Assembly (NCBI GenBank): GCA_016758965.1
Contig: JAEPRB010000611.1
Coordinates: 1-11,269 of the forward strand
DNA from: Circinella minor
Lineage: Eukaryota; Mucoromycota; Mucoromycetes; Mucorales; Lichtheimiaceae
Length of the DNA: 11,269 nt
Direction of reading: 5' to 3'
In this document: piece by piece, positions 1 through 7,896 of the stretch
Position numbering within the stretch: the stretch's first letter is position 1
Layout of the letters: the number at the start of each line of letters is the position of its first letter
Made by a program: the position numbers and the translations under genes
The notes under the pieces: generated by a model
The model's database searches: none
The model's input: the letters and a program-made list of their open reading frames with translations, nothing else
What the model was told of the DNA's origin: nothing

Positions 1-97
1 TGTATTGTGACAGACGCATTTACTATCTTAATCGTAATTACAATTAAATAAAAAAACTTTACCATCTTCTTTAACATCTTGTTACTCACTTGATATT

Positions 98-199
98 ATC
101 CGCTATCCGATCCGCATCTGCAGCATCCGCATCCGCATCCGTATCCGCATTTGCGGATGCGGATGCGGATAGCCCTGTTATCCGATCCGATCCGATCCG
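98..199. repeat. Hexanucleotide ATCCGC/GGATGC array with central inversion
   Basis: The stretch is built from imperfect hexamers: ATCCGC or ATCCGA on the left, GGATGC in the middle, then ATCCG again on the right. Around a 2-nt loop (150-151), the 19-nt arms 131-149 and 152-170 are complementary with one mismatch, so the array contains a near-perfect hairpin. It lies just past the 3' end of the minus-strand gag relic and is much more GC-rich than the flanking DNA. A short-period satellite that expanded and then inverted is the simplest reading. No function can be read from it. Confidence 0.8.
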
Positions 200-215
200 T
201 GAAGAACACTACCCT

Positions 216-1196
216 CTACTGATTGTGCACGGGCCGAAAATCCTGCTTGCCATGACGATTTTCTTGATTACACTTTTTACAATTACGATGCATATGACCA
301 CGTTCACCACACTTGAAATATTTTATCCGATTTATACCATCATTCGATCGACTGCCATATGATCCGCCACTGCTCGAGCCACCATAATGACGATTCGCCG
401 GTTTAATTGCATCAAGATCCATAGGAGTGGGACCTTGATTACCAAAGGAAGGAGACAATTGGCTAAACGACTTATTAAAAGGAGAGAAATTTGATAGACG
501 ACGATTATTAACCTTTCCGCACTGTTCCGCCGTTTCATATGCTTCAGCATAAGCATATGCCTCTGATAACGAGAAAGGCTTCTGCATCAGCACTTGTAAT
601 CGGCATTGATATTTCAAACCTTGAACAAAATTAAATAATGCATCCTTAGTGTCCATATCTGGCAACTCTGGCATCAATGAACGAAACTCCCGAACATATT
701 GTTCCACCGACCCTGTTTGTTGAAATTGTTGTAACCACTGTCAAGCTAATTGTTCTGCATTAGCTGGTTTAAATTCATACTTGAATACGCGCTTGAATTC
801 GGACCAAGTACTAGGAGTTGAAGTCGTCATGTCATATTCCACACCACGCCACCACGTCGCTGCACCATTACGCAATAAAGTTACTGCAAACAACACCATT
901 TGATGATCGTCAATATTAACGAATTCCACATATTTTTCCAATGAGTACAACCAGGCTTCGACATGTTGAAACATGCGTTCACCATGAAATGTATCAGGTT
1001 GATGGGGATGAAAGATCTTGGCTAAACTTTATTGATCATCTGTATGTACCACAGGTCTTGTTGGCTGTGTATGTAAATTAGCAATTTGTTCCGCCTATTG
1101 TTGTTGTTGTTGTTGTTGCATTATTTGTTGTAATGATTGAAGCATCGTCATAATTGTTTGTTGTTCCATATTACCAGCTTGTTGTTGATTATCCAT
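216..1196 (-). pseudogene. Ty3/Gypsy-type retrotransposon Gag, three in-frame stops
   Basis: One reading frame of 327 codons runs from ATG at 1196 to TAG at 216-218. It is broken by TAG (1095-1097, codon 34), TAA (1029-1031, codon 56) and TGA (741-743, codon 152), with no frameshift. The N-terminus is Gln-rich, including a run of seven CAA codons just before the first stop. Codons about 75-235 carry a retrotransposon Gag core (Trp pair in AATWWRG, then LPELPDMDTKDALFNFVQGL). A C-terminal CCHC zinc knuckle follows (KCGERGHMHRNC), but its first Cys is Tyr (codon TAT at 318-320), which breaks a metal ligand. Gag packages element RNA into particles; this copy cannot. The matching LTR and primer-binding site lie immediately upstream. 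Downstream pol is absent or outside the window. Confidence 0.88.
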
Positions 1197-1226
1197 TTTG
1201 AATCAATGAATTGATTTTTCTTCTGT

Positions 1227-1234
1227 CGCTACCA
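1227..1234 (-). promoter_or_regulatory. Primer-binding-site-like motif (initiator tRNA-Met type)
   Basis: On the minus strand this reads TGGTAGCG, complementary to the CGCTACCA 3' end of fungal initiator tRNA-Met, the primer known for Ty1 and Ty3. It sits 2 nt inside the presumed LTR end (GACA at 1237-1240 on the minus strand) and 30 nt upstream of the gag ATG, the expected place. The match does not extend clearly past eight bases. Confidence 0.55.
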
Positions 1235-1236
1235 AA

Positions 1237-1793
1237 TGTCAGATCCATTGTAAGTTTATATGACTAATCGCCACACCTTAACATTAACAATAATAACCAG
1301 GATTCTTCGGTAGATGAAACACAATAAACTATGCCACAAGGGAAATGATAATAAAGAAGGTGAGGAAGGCAAAATAAGAAACAAGTAGACTAGTTGATAA
1401 TTAGATAGATAACTTGACAATTAGATAGTTTATTAATTCGTTAATTCGTTAATTGATTTTTATTATTATTATTTTGGAGGGTATTTATATAAAAACAAAA
1501 TAAAAATAATATTTCTAAATATGAATATAAATATGATAATATTATTAAAATAATAATATTATGCAAACAACATGATCGTTGTCTTAATAAGAATAAGAAA
1601 TAATGAAAATCAAAAATAAATAAATTAAAAACAGAATATGGATCAATATTATCCATACGAGACAACACAAAAAAATTAATTAAAGATCATAAAGATGATC
1701 TTTCATAATAACATAAAAGGAAAAGGATATTATAAATGGAAGAGACGACGGAGGTAATAATAATAAATAATATAAATGGAAATAAGGGAGACA
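1237..1793 (-). mobile_element. 5' LTR of the gag relic (outer edge uncertain, 1667-1793)
   Basis: The inner edge is set by the terminal GACA next to the primer-binding site. The minus strand contains a TATA box (TATATAAATACCC, 1479-1491) followed by AT-rich leader, as expected for the U3/R of an LTR. The outer edge is ambiguous. Minus-strand TGTC at 1790-1793 would pair with the terminal GACA and give 557 bp, while TGTGTTGTC ending near 1667 would give about 430 bp. There is no second LTR in the window to settle this. The direct repeat TTAATTCG occurs around 1434-1454. Confidence 0.5.
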
Positions 1794-1845
1794 ATGTATG
1801 AAAGAATATAGGAGGAACAGATGGGTGATGAATAAAAGTAACCAA

Positions 1846-1878
1846 CGGGTAAATACGTTAGGTAGAAGTATTTACCCG
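1846..1878. repeat. 11-bp perfect inverted repeat upstream of tRNA
   Basis: CGGGTAAATAC (1846-1856) and GTATTTACCCG (1868-1878) are exact reverse complements around an 11-nt loop. The GC-richer block that follows (1878-1983) has further short complementary segments (GGTTG/CAACC, GCGGA/TCCGC) and leads into the tRNA. It could be a leftover element terminus or a structured upstream region; no RNA family is recognised. Confidence 0.55.
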
Positions 1879-1983
1879 GCGACAACCTGGATTCCTGGGT
1901 TGGAATCGTTGCTTCGACGTCATACTTAGAGCTGACGCGGACCTGGGAACCAAATCCGCTTCAGACGCGACAAAAAGAGAGCG

Positions 1984-2054
1984 GCGTCGATGGTTTAGTG
2001 GTATAATATCCGCCTGCCACGCGGATGACCCGAGTTCGATTCTCGGTCGACGCA
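1984..2054 (+). tRNA. tRNA-Gly (anticodon GCC)
   Basis: The 71-nt gene folds into a full cloverleaf. The acceptor arms GCGTCGA and TCGACGC are perfectly complementary, followed by discriminator A. The D-loop contains GTTTAGTGGTA (A box TGGTTTAGTGG). The anticodon arm is TCCGC-CTGCCAC-GCGGA, giving anticodon GCC. The T arm is CCGAG-TTCGATT-CTCGG (B box GTTCGATTC). There is no encoded CCA and no intron. A T6 run near 2118 is a possible Pol III terminator. The tRNA lies between a retroelement LTR about 190-320 bp upstream and the DNA transposon 100 bp downstream. Confidence 0.97.
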
Positions 2055-2148
2055 CAGTTTACTTATTTACTGTGAATAGTAACATTTATTAATAAAGCCA
2101 CAATGGATATTATATTAATTTTTTGTCATAGCTAAAAATATTATTCAG

Positions 2149-2154
2149 TTTTAT
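2149..2154. repeat. Target-site duplication TTTTAT, left copy
   Basis: TTTTAT immediately precedes the left terminal inverted repeat and is repeated exactly at 7141-7146, just beyond the right one. A 7-bp version (GTTTTAT) is possible if the last G of the right end belongs to the target. Confidence 0.75.
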
Positions 2155-2177
2155 CGGCCCTAGTAATATACCTGGGG
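2155..2177. repeat. Left terminal inverted repeat of DNA transposon
   Basis: The 23-bp sequence begins CGGCCCTAG and ends TACCTGGGG. The reverse complement of 7118-7140 begins CGGCGGTGT and ends with the same TACCTGGGG. Aligned without gaps they match at 17 of 23 positions (hand count), with the outer four and inner nine bases identical. Confidence 0.75.
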
Positions 2178-2357
2178 GAGATTTACTATTTTTTATTATT
2201 TTTTTTTTTTTGAAAAAAAAAAAAGAAAGAAGAGTAAAAACGAGACTCAACTATTAATCGGAGAAGAATTTCTTTATTATGCTGCTGTATATAATTTGTG
2301 ATGCGCATAATTGAAGTTATGGAAGTATACAAAATAATATATGTATAATGTTCTTGT

Positions 2358-2363
2358 TTTATT
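2358..2363 (-). terminator. Polyadenylation signal AATAAA for the transposon gene
   Basis: AATAAA on the minus strand begins six bases after the TAA stop (2369-2371) and lies within the left subterminal region, so the transcript can end inside the element. It is a short motif in AT-rich DNA. Confidence 0.4.
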
Positions 2364-2368
2364 TGAAT

Positions 2369-5300
2369 TTATCGACGTCTTGCCCTTTTTTTAGGAATAG
2401 TTACATTTACAGAAAACAAGGGTTTTGATGAAATGGGTTGTGATGATGCTGGCTCAATTTTTCTAATACTGGGGCCAGGAGAAACAGCTGCGATTGAGGG
2501 TGATGATGCTGATGGCATAGATGAGGACGAAGGTATAGCTGAGACCCATGAAGCCGATAATGGTGATGGTGGTAATGATGATAATGATCCTAACCTTTGC
2601 ATAGTAGATATGGTAGTGGCAAACGGTGGTGGTGATGGTGTTTGTGCGACTAAAACAGGACGACTTCGCTCTGGTGACTGTAATTCTTCATGCATTACTT
2701 CACATATTCCGTTACTTATAGCAATGCTGGCACCCATCATTCGCTTAATGTTCCAATGTTCGTAATGCATTTTAAGATGTTCAGGAGTCTTATAAAAGAT
2801 GACAACTCCATCTACTGGTTGTGAAATAGACTTATTCCATTGAATTGAAAGATCTACCCATTGATTCGCACTAATACTACCCTTGGCAGGTTCTTTTATA
2901 AATTTACGAAACTTTTCCAATTCTTGTAGAGTGTGTATCGGTGTAACTGCATATTTGGTACCTTGTTTCTGTGCAAGAAATTTATATCGCTTGTTTAATG
3001 GATTGGAGGTTGAACCATCTGGTAAAAATAAATTAATGCTTGTTTTAACAGATAATGGGCGTGCTATTGTTGTTGAATGACGATACTGGTATAGGTCACA
3101 GCTTTTTGGTTGTGGCTGTTGATCAATTCCAAGCTTCTTTGCAACCTTTTCAGAAAACATCCCAATCCCAAAAGTCTCATTAGACGATCTCAAATGTAGA
3201 CCTTGAGAATAGATAATAGATGATTGATCAACAATGGCACCACCACTACAAAAAATACCAAGTTTCATCCGTAAATATAATAGTGCTTCTATCATCCATA
3301 AGTCGTAATGACTTTTATGCGGCTTTTGATAACGGTTCATGCTGCCAACCTGTTCATTATATATTAGTTTCAATATTATATATCTATTAGAAACGTTTAA
3401 TAAATATAAAAATAAAAAATCAAATTGGATTATTTACTTTGATGTTATGGCGAAGTCGATACTCGGCAAGAAAACAATCAGCCATATGTGGGCCAGCTCC
3501 ACTTGAACCAATAGCGCGAATGATATTTTGGTGAACACCACCCTCAAGAGAATTTGTTCCTCTACAGCAGCGATATATTGATAATCCGGCTTTCTTATCG
3601 AAACCAATTTTATAATAAAGAGGTACATCAGGATGATCAGATATTTGCCCTTCGTAAATTGCTTTGATCATGTTATCAGCTTGTTTCTATGCATTCTTGT
3701 CAAATAACGTACGTTCTGTTTTTACACATATAAGATTTCCATATTCATCGAATAATTCTTGAACAACCGGTCCGAGCTCATCGGGTGATGGGACAACTTG
3801 CTTAACCCTACGTAGGATCCATGATGCATTGGTGTTTATAACATAAGCCCAGGTAAGTCCCTTTTTACCAAGATATTCTTCAACTTTCTTTCTATCATCC
3901 TGGTCAACCACAAAAACTGCATCCCGTAATCGCCATGCAAATTCTTTTGCAAGAACATGTTGCCTTGGTATCTTTATCAATGCCATGAAATGGTAAATAT
4001 CTTTTAATACTCTAGGATGCTGAATTTGTTGTTGCTGTGGTATAACTCTTTGTGTTCGTGGTAGTGTTGCTGTTTTTGGTTGACCATATGTATGGTTAAT
4101 TTCTTCATCTTCTGATGACGACGAATTTTCATCCTCAAAAAGATTGTTTTCATCTTCCAAATCTTTAGCTAAAATGGTAGGTGAAAGTGGTGGGGATGCA
4201 TTGTGTGCTCTATCAACTATTGCATTATTGATAGGTGGTATGCTGTTATCTTGTTCTTGACATAGAGACTTTTTTTCAAAACGTAACATCGAAGTAGGTA
4301 AAGAGATTATAAACGGTGGCTGCCCAAAGTCAGAAAGGGTTCTTGAACTAATATCAATTATTGCACCAGGTACAGAAACACGGTTTATACAAACTTGAGT
4401 ACAGCTATCCTGATAATATATTGTCAAAAAAATATTTTCTCGTTAATAGATTATACAAAGAGTAATCAAATACTGACATTCTTATTTATACCTGAATGTT
4501 ATTGTTTGCTGATATAATTTTACCAAATGCGACAGGGTGAAACCATTGACAAGACGGATACACAGAAATGTATGCTCCTTCTGGAACTGGATTTGATACA
4601 GGTTTGCCAATTACCCCAACTTGTTCCAATTTTGTATAAATTGCAAGTGAAGCCCATGCATCCAAAGCCGAATAATATATTTGAGAAGATGATAGATTTA
4701 GTGCTTCCCAATTACTATTTCGATCACCTTTATCCAATGCTCCACCAAGGACTGATTTAGCAATTGTGGATAATGAAGCGGTACCATTGTCAATATAGCC
4801 ACGCCTTCGACAAAATTTTCCAAGTTCCAATACTGTACTTTTGTGGTATATCATATGATAATCACGACTTAGTTTATTCAGATCACCCGTTATATTGCGA
4901 CCAGCTTTTAATACTTTTGGAGATTCTAATATTGTTTTTAATGACAATGGGATATGATCATATTGGTGCACAGGTAAAACTAAAACATCGTTCTACATTA
5001 TAAAACTGTTTATTAATAATCTACGTAAAAATAATGGGAGTAATGTATGTGAATGAGAAATTACCTTGTATGAAATTTGAATGATTGCCACGTTTCGAGG
5101 ACGTGTGCCAATGGCATAATTCCACTCACAGTCAAGCCCTATTACAATTGTTTTAGAAACACTATCATTCACAATTGTTTTTTTTATAATGTCATCGGCA
5201 TTTAATGCACTTCGTATGTAATTAATATTAACATTGTCAGGTATTTTGATAAACGATTCAATTTGTTCTGTTAAAGATTCAGGTTCCAAATTTGCTGCTG

Positions 5301-6924
5301 ATGAAGATGCTTCAGCAATAGAATTATCATTTAAAGACGTGATCATTTGTTGGAGGAAACGTTTGTCTCCTCGTACATTATCGGTGAAAAAAAGACGTGG
5401 TGGCTGGTATCCATATTGTCTATACGTCTTCATCATTTCTTCAAATGGTGTTTTTAAGTGATGTAATGATTTTGTTGGAACCAGCAACTGCAATCGTATT
5501 TCCTCATATTCGTTACATATAGTATATAACGCACCAAACGTCGGTTGATTCCCCATTTTAGCAATTTTTTTAATAAACTTGAAAGTATGATCACCTTTCA
5601 GTATTTCACCACCAACAGCTGTCATTTGTTTGTCCATAAATGGACGAAGTACATCCAAAATAGCAGTATATACAAGTCGAAAATAAGTTACAGATGGAAT
5701 ATAACCCCCATATCCTTGTGCATCATCGAATGTAGAAAATTCATGATATTTGTTTTTGTTATTATTGTTATTCCATGATTCAAAAAGTGTTTGTTGGGTT
5801 TCTTTACGATATAAATGTGCTAATGTGTACTTCATATGCAATATAGTATGTCGTTTTGTATGAAGCTCTTGTAGCATTTCATGGAAGTTGGCGATCCCCA
5901 TTCCATGTTGAATACATGGGCGTAATATATCGATGAGATTGTTTGAAATTGCACAACGGTGTGTCAAAATTGCAGGAAATTCGATAGAAAGCTGATCAGG
6001 TAACTGCTTTAATATTTTTTCGTCACTCGAACCAATTGTTGTTTTACATTTTGGACATATGTACCGATATGAAATGATGTAGAAACATCTAGATATCAGA
6101 TTTTGATTTAATAAAGTATTATTTTATGAAACTGAATTTTATCAATATGTAATATATACAGTGTATAATACCTGTGCATATCAACAACACGACGCGCACA
6201 TGGATCACTGAAAAACCCTTTATAATCAAGTTTAATCTCTTTACAGCCTGGTTCGGAGCAACTGAGTGGTTTATCAATAAGTAAATGTGGCAACCATAAA
6301 AATACTCTTGGGTAATAAAGTGGTGTAGGATTTAATAGATTTTGTTCTCGAAGCGCAAAAAATGGTGCTTTTGGTTCTACCCAAAAAGTACCTTGATGAT
6401 ATTCGCTAGGATAACCATTATCCTTAACTTTTATTCGATTAACAATACTTGAAAAATAATTTGCGAGCACTCCATTATTTCGTTCGTTGTATGACTTTAA
6501 TTCGTTTTCAATACTCTTAATAGTATTAGGAATGACTTCGTCCTCTTCCATTTCTTTTGTCGTTTCCTTATTAATTTCATGTTCTTCGTCATCTTCTTCT
6601 ATTTCCGCTACCAAGTCTTTTAATGAAAAATAACCATCGTTTATGTTATCATGATACTATACAAAGAATGTCATTAGGGAACAAATTATTATGAATTTAA
6701 TATCATACTAAAAATATTGCCAACCTCTTCACTTCGTTTAATCCATTATTTTCTATGTTTTTATTTGGTTTAATGCGTATTTGAGATAAGACTGAAGGGT
6801 TTGTTACAATATCCTTTAAGGTTGTTTGCCCAGCAGGAAGACGTTTACATTTTGGTTTATTTTTACTACCGAACGGTCTACCAAGACCGCGTTTCTCTGG
6901 CAAAGACATGTCGTCGTTATCCAT
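2369..6924 (-). CDS. Transposase-like protein with AT-hook, Zn-binding module and DEDDy 3'-5' exonuclease; one in-frame stop
   Basis: Six exons: 6924-6733, 6656-6172, 6088-5065, 4992-4492, 4409-3438, 3349-2369. The five GT-AG introns (76, 83, 72, 82, 88 nt) join in phase, giving 1,384 codons. Residues 13-25 are an AT-hook (GLGRPFGSKNKP), followed by an acidic stretch. C197, C202, C237 and C240 form a zinc-ribbon-like set. D392 (GDHTFK) and D462 (FTDN) look like the first two acids of an RNase H-fold transposase. Residues about 540-685 are a WRN/Rrp6-type exonuclease: D545-C-E547 (GLDCEW), D604 (NITGDLNKL), Y674/D678 (YSALDAWASLAIY). Transposase-like sequence resumes with D871-IYHF and R-GTNS-LE(1023)-GGVH. 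The tail from about 1285 is Ser/Pro-rich and ends in the nuclear signal PKKRARRR. Codon 975 is TAG (3687-3689) inside an otherwise conserved-looking stretch. Being the only gene between the terminal repeats, it is presumably the transposase. The exonuclease call is firm; the transposase role is inferred. Confidence 0.85.
4993..5064 (-). other. Intron 3 splitting the exonuclease domain
   Basis: This 72-nt GT-AG intron (donor AAG|GTAATT, acceptor AATGTAG) separates exonuclease motif I in exon 3 (GLDCEW, ending QISYK) from motifs II and III in exon 4. Both exons end and begin on codon boundaries, so splicing gives QISYK-NDVLVLPVHQYD. The unspliced frame would stop at 4993-4995, directly at the acceptor. 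Confidence 0.85.
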
Positions 6925-7079
6925 ATTATAACAAGAGGGAAAACCTGTGTTGTATAAAAAAAAATTTCAAACGAAACAAAAAGGAAAATCCCATACGCTA
7001 TTCTCACGCCCATAAACGATCTTAGTACACATAAAAAGTGATAAGCTTAGGTCGCACAAAGGCGTTAAGTCATAATTTC

Positions 7080-7117
7080 ATTGGCTGACATTGTTGCTTA
7101 ACTTATAAAATGATTGG
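7080..7117 (-). promoter_or_regulatory. Possible promoter of the transposon gene in the right subterminal region
   Basis: On the minus strand two CCAAT motifs (7117-7113 and 7084-7080) flank a TATA-like TTTATAAG (about 7109-7102). They lie directly inside the right terminal inverted repeat and 160-190 bp upstream of the ATG at 6924. Such motifs are common in AT-rich DNA, so this is only a candidate. Nothing else was recognised in 6925-7117. Confidence 0.3.
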
Positions 7118-7140
7118 CCCCAGGTACTTTAACACCGCCG
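7118..7140. repeat. Right terminal inverted repeat of DNA transposon
   Basis: On the plus strand it begins CCCCAGGTA and ends ACACCGCCG. It is the inverted partner of 2155-2177 (17 of 23 positions). The following six bases TTTTAT (7141-7146) duplicate the six bases before the left repeat. Confidence 0.75.
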
Positions 7141-7146
7141 TTTTAT
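7141..7146. repeat. Target-site duplication TTTTAT, right copy
   Basis: It is identical to 2149-2154 on the other side of the transposon. Its last base is also the first base of the 4-bp duplication TCTT (7146-7149) of the neighbouring solo LTR, so the two insertions abut. Confidence 0.72.
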
Positions 7147-7149
7147 CTT

Positions 7150-7497
7150 TGTCGTAGCCATAAATAGTAGTGACTCTACTTTTCCTTTTTTATCCATTTG
7201 TAATACTTCTTTTGTAAACGTATTTTATTTTTATATTGCCACGTAGTTAATCCATATCACTGTCACATCATCATAATAATTATTCGGACACGTAGTCAAC
7301 CCTTAGTCACGAACACGTATATTATTATTATTAGTTTATCATATATCTTATTAATAGTTTAGAAAATATATAAATACCCCTTCACATTTCATATAATAAA
7401 AGGGCATCTTTCAAGTTATATTTTATTCTTTTATTATCTTTTGTTCCATTCTATTTCTATTGGCTATGGTACTGATCCGCCAAAAATTAATACGACA
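7150..7497 (+). mobile_element. Solo LTR (348 bp), Ty3/Gypsy-like, with TCTT target duplication
   Basis: It starts TGTCGTAG and ends TACGACA, so the first and last seven bases are perfect inverted complements. It is flanked by TCTT at 7146-7149 and 7498-7501. A TATA box (TATATAAATACC, 7367-7378) lies about two-thirds in, as in an LTR promoter. It aligns along its length with the reverse complement of 7515-7896; shared blocks include GCCACGTAGTT, AGTCACGAACACGTAT, TATTATTATTATTAG and GATCCGCCAAAAAT. No primer-binding site follows and no polypurine tract precedes it, so it is a solo copy left by LTR-LTR recombination. Confidence 0.85.
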
Positions 7498-7514
7498 TCT
7501 TCATATAGTATAAT

Positions 7515-7896
7515 TGTCGTAATATTTTTGGCGGATCAATACCGTAGCTAATAGAAAATAGAATAGAACAAAAGATAATAAAAGAATAAAATAGAAGTTG
7601 AAAGATAATGTTTATTGTTTTAATTATGAACGGATATTTATATGTTTTTCTAACTACTGTGAATAATGATAATTACATGTAAAAGCTAATAATAATAATA
7701 TACGTGGAGTGATTGTGGATTGAATACGTGTTCGTGACTATGGAATGTATACGTGTTCAAATGGATACTATGGTAAGGTGACGGTGATATGGATACAACT
7801 ACGTGGCATCATAAAAATCGAATATCTTTATAAAGAAGTAACATAAAAATAATCCAAAAAGGAAAATGGATGTAACTGTTATTTTTGACTATGACA
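7515..7896 (-). mobile_element. 3' LTR (382 bp) of truncated Ty3/Gypsy element, inverted relative to solo LTR
   Basis: Read on the minus strand it begins TGTCATAG just after the polypurine tract at 7909-7900 and ends TTACGACA at 7515. It contains a TATA motif (CATATAAATATCC, about 7633-7645 on the opposite strand). It is clearly the same family as 7150-7497 but diverged, with several small indels. It lies 17 bp from that LTR in inverted orientation. The body of its element is represented only by the integrase C-terminus upstream. Confidence 0.85.

Larger units (their letters stand above)
2155..7140 (-). mobile_element. Complete ~5.0-kb DNA transposon encoding a transposase-like protein with exonuclease domain
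   Basis: The boundaries rest on 23-bp terminal inverted repeats (2155-2177, 7118-7140) flanked by the 6-bp direct repeat TTTTAT (2149-2154, 7141-7146). The interior is almost filled by one six-exon minus-strand gene (6924 to 2369), leaving 191 bp of left and 193 bp of right subterminal DNA. A 6-bp duplication does not fit hAT or P (8 bp), MULE (about 9 bp), CACTA (3 bp), Tc1/mariner (TA) or piggyBac (TTAA). Families reported with about 6 bp include IS3EU and Dada, but I cannot place this element in either. One nonsense codon in the gene suggests this copy is not autonomous. Confidence 0.78.

Noticed and set aside
90..362. 90-residue plus-strand ORF starting in an Ala/Ser/Asp repeat
   Set aside because: Produced by the hexamer array followed by the antisense of the gag zinc-knuckle region.
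1858..2055. 65-residue minus-strand ORF
   Set aside because: It runs across the tRNA gene and has no recognisable domain; antisense shadow.
2433..2765. 110-residue plus-strand Asp/Gly-rich ORF
   Set aside because: Antisense of the Ser/Pro-rich tail of the transposon gene.
3687..3712. Very short intron (GTACGT...CATAG) that would remove the TAG in the transposon gene
   Set aside because: It would be 26 nt, far below the 72-88 nt of the other introns, and it shifts the frame into another stop.
6657..6724. Alternative donor GTTGGC for intron 1
   Set aside because: It leaves the exons out of phase. The donor GTGAAG at 6732 joins in phase to 6656.
2169..7126. Transposon bounded by TACCTGGGG only, with TA as target duplication (Tc1/mariner-like)
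   Set aside because: The match continues outward to CGGC on both sides, and beyond that the 6-bp TTTTAT repeats exactly, so the 23-bp repeat with a 6-bp duplication explains more.
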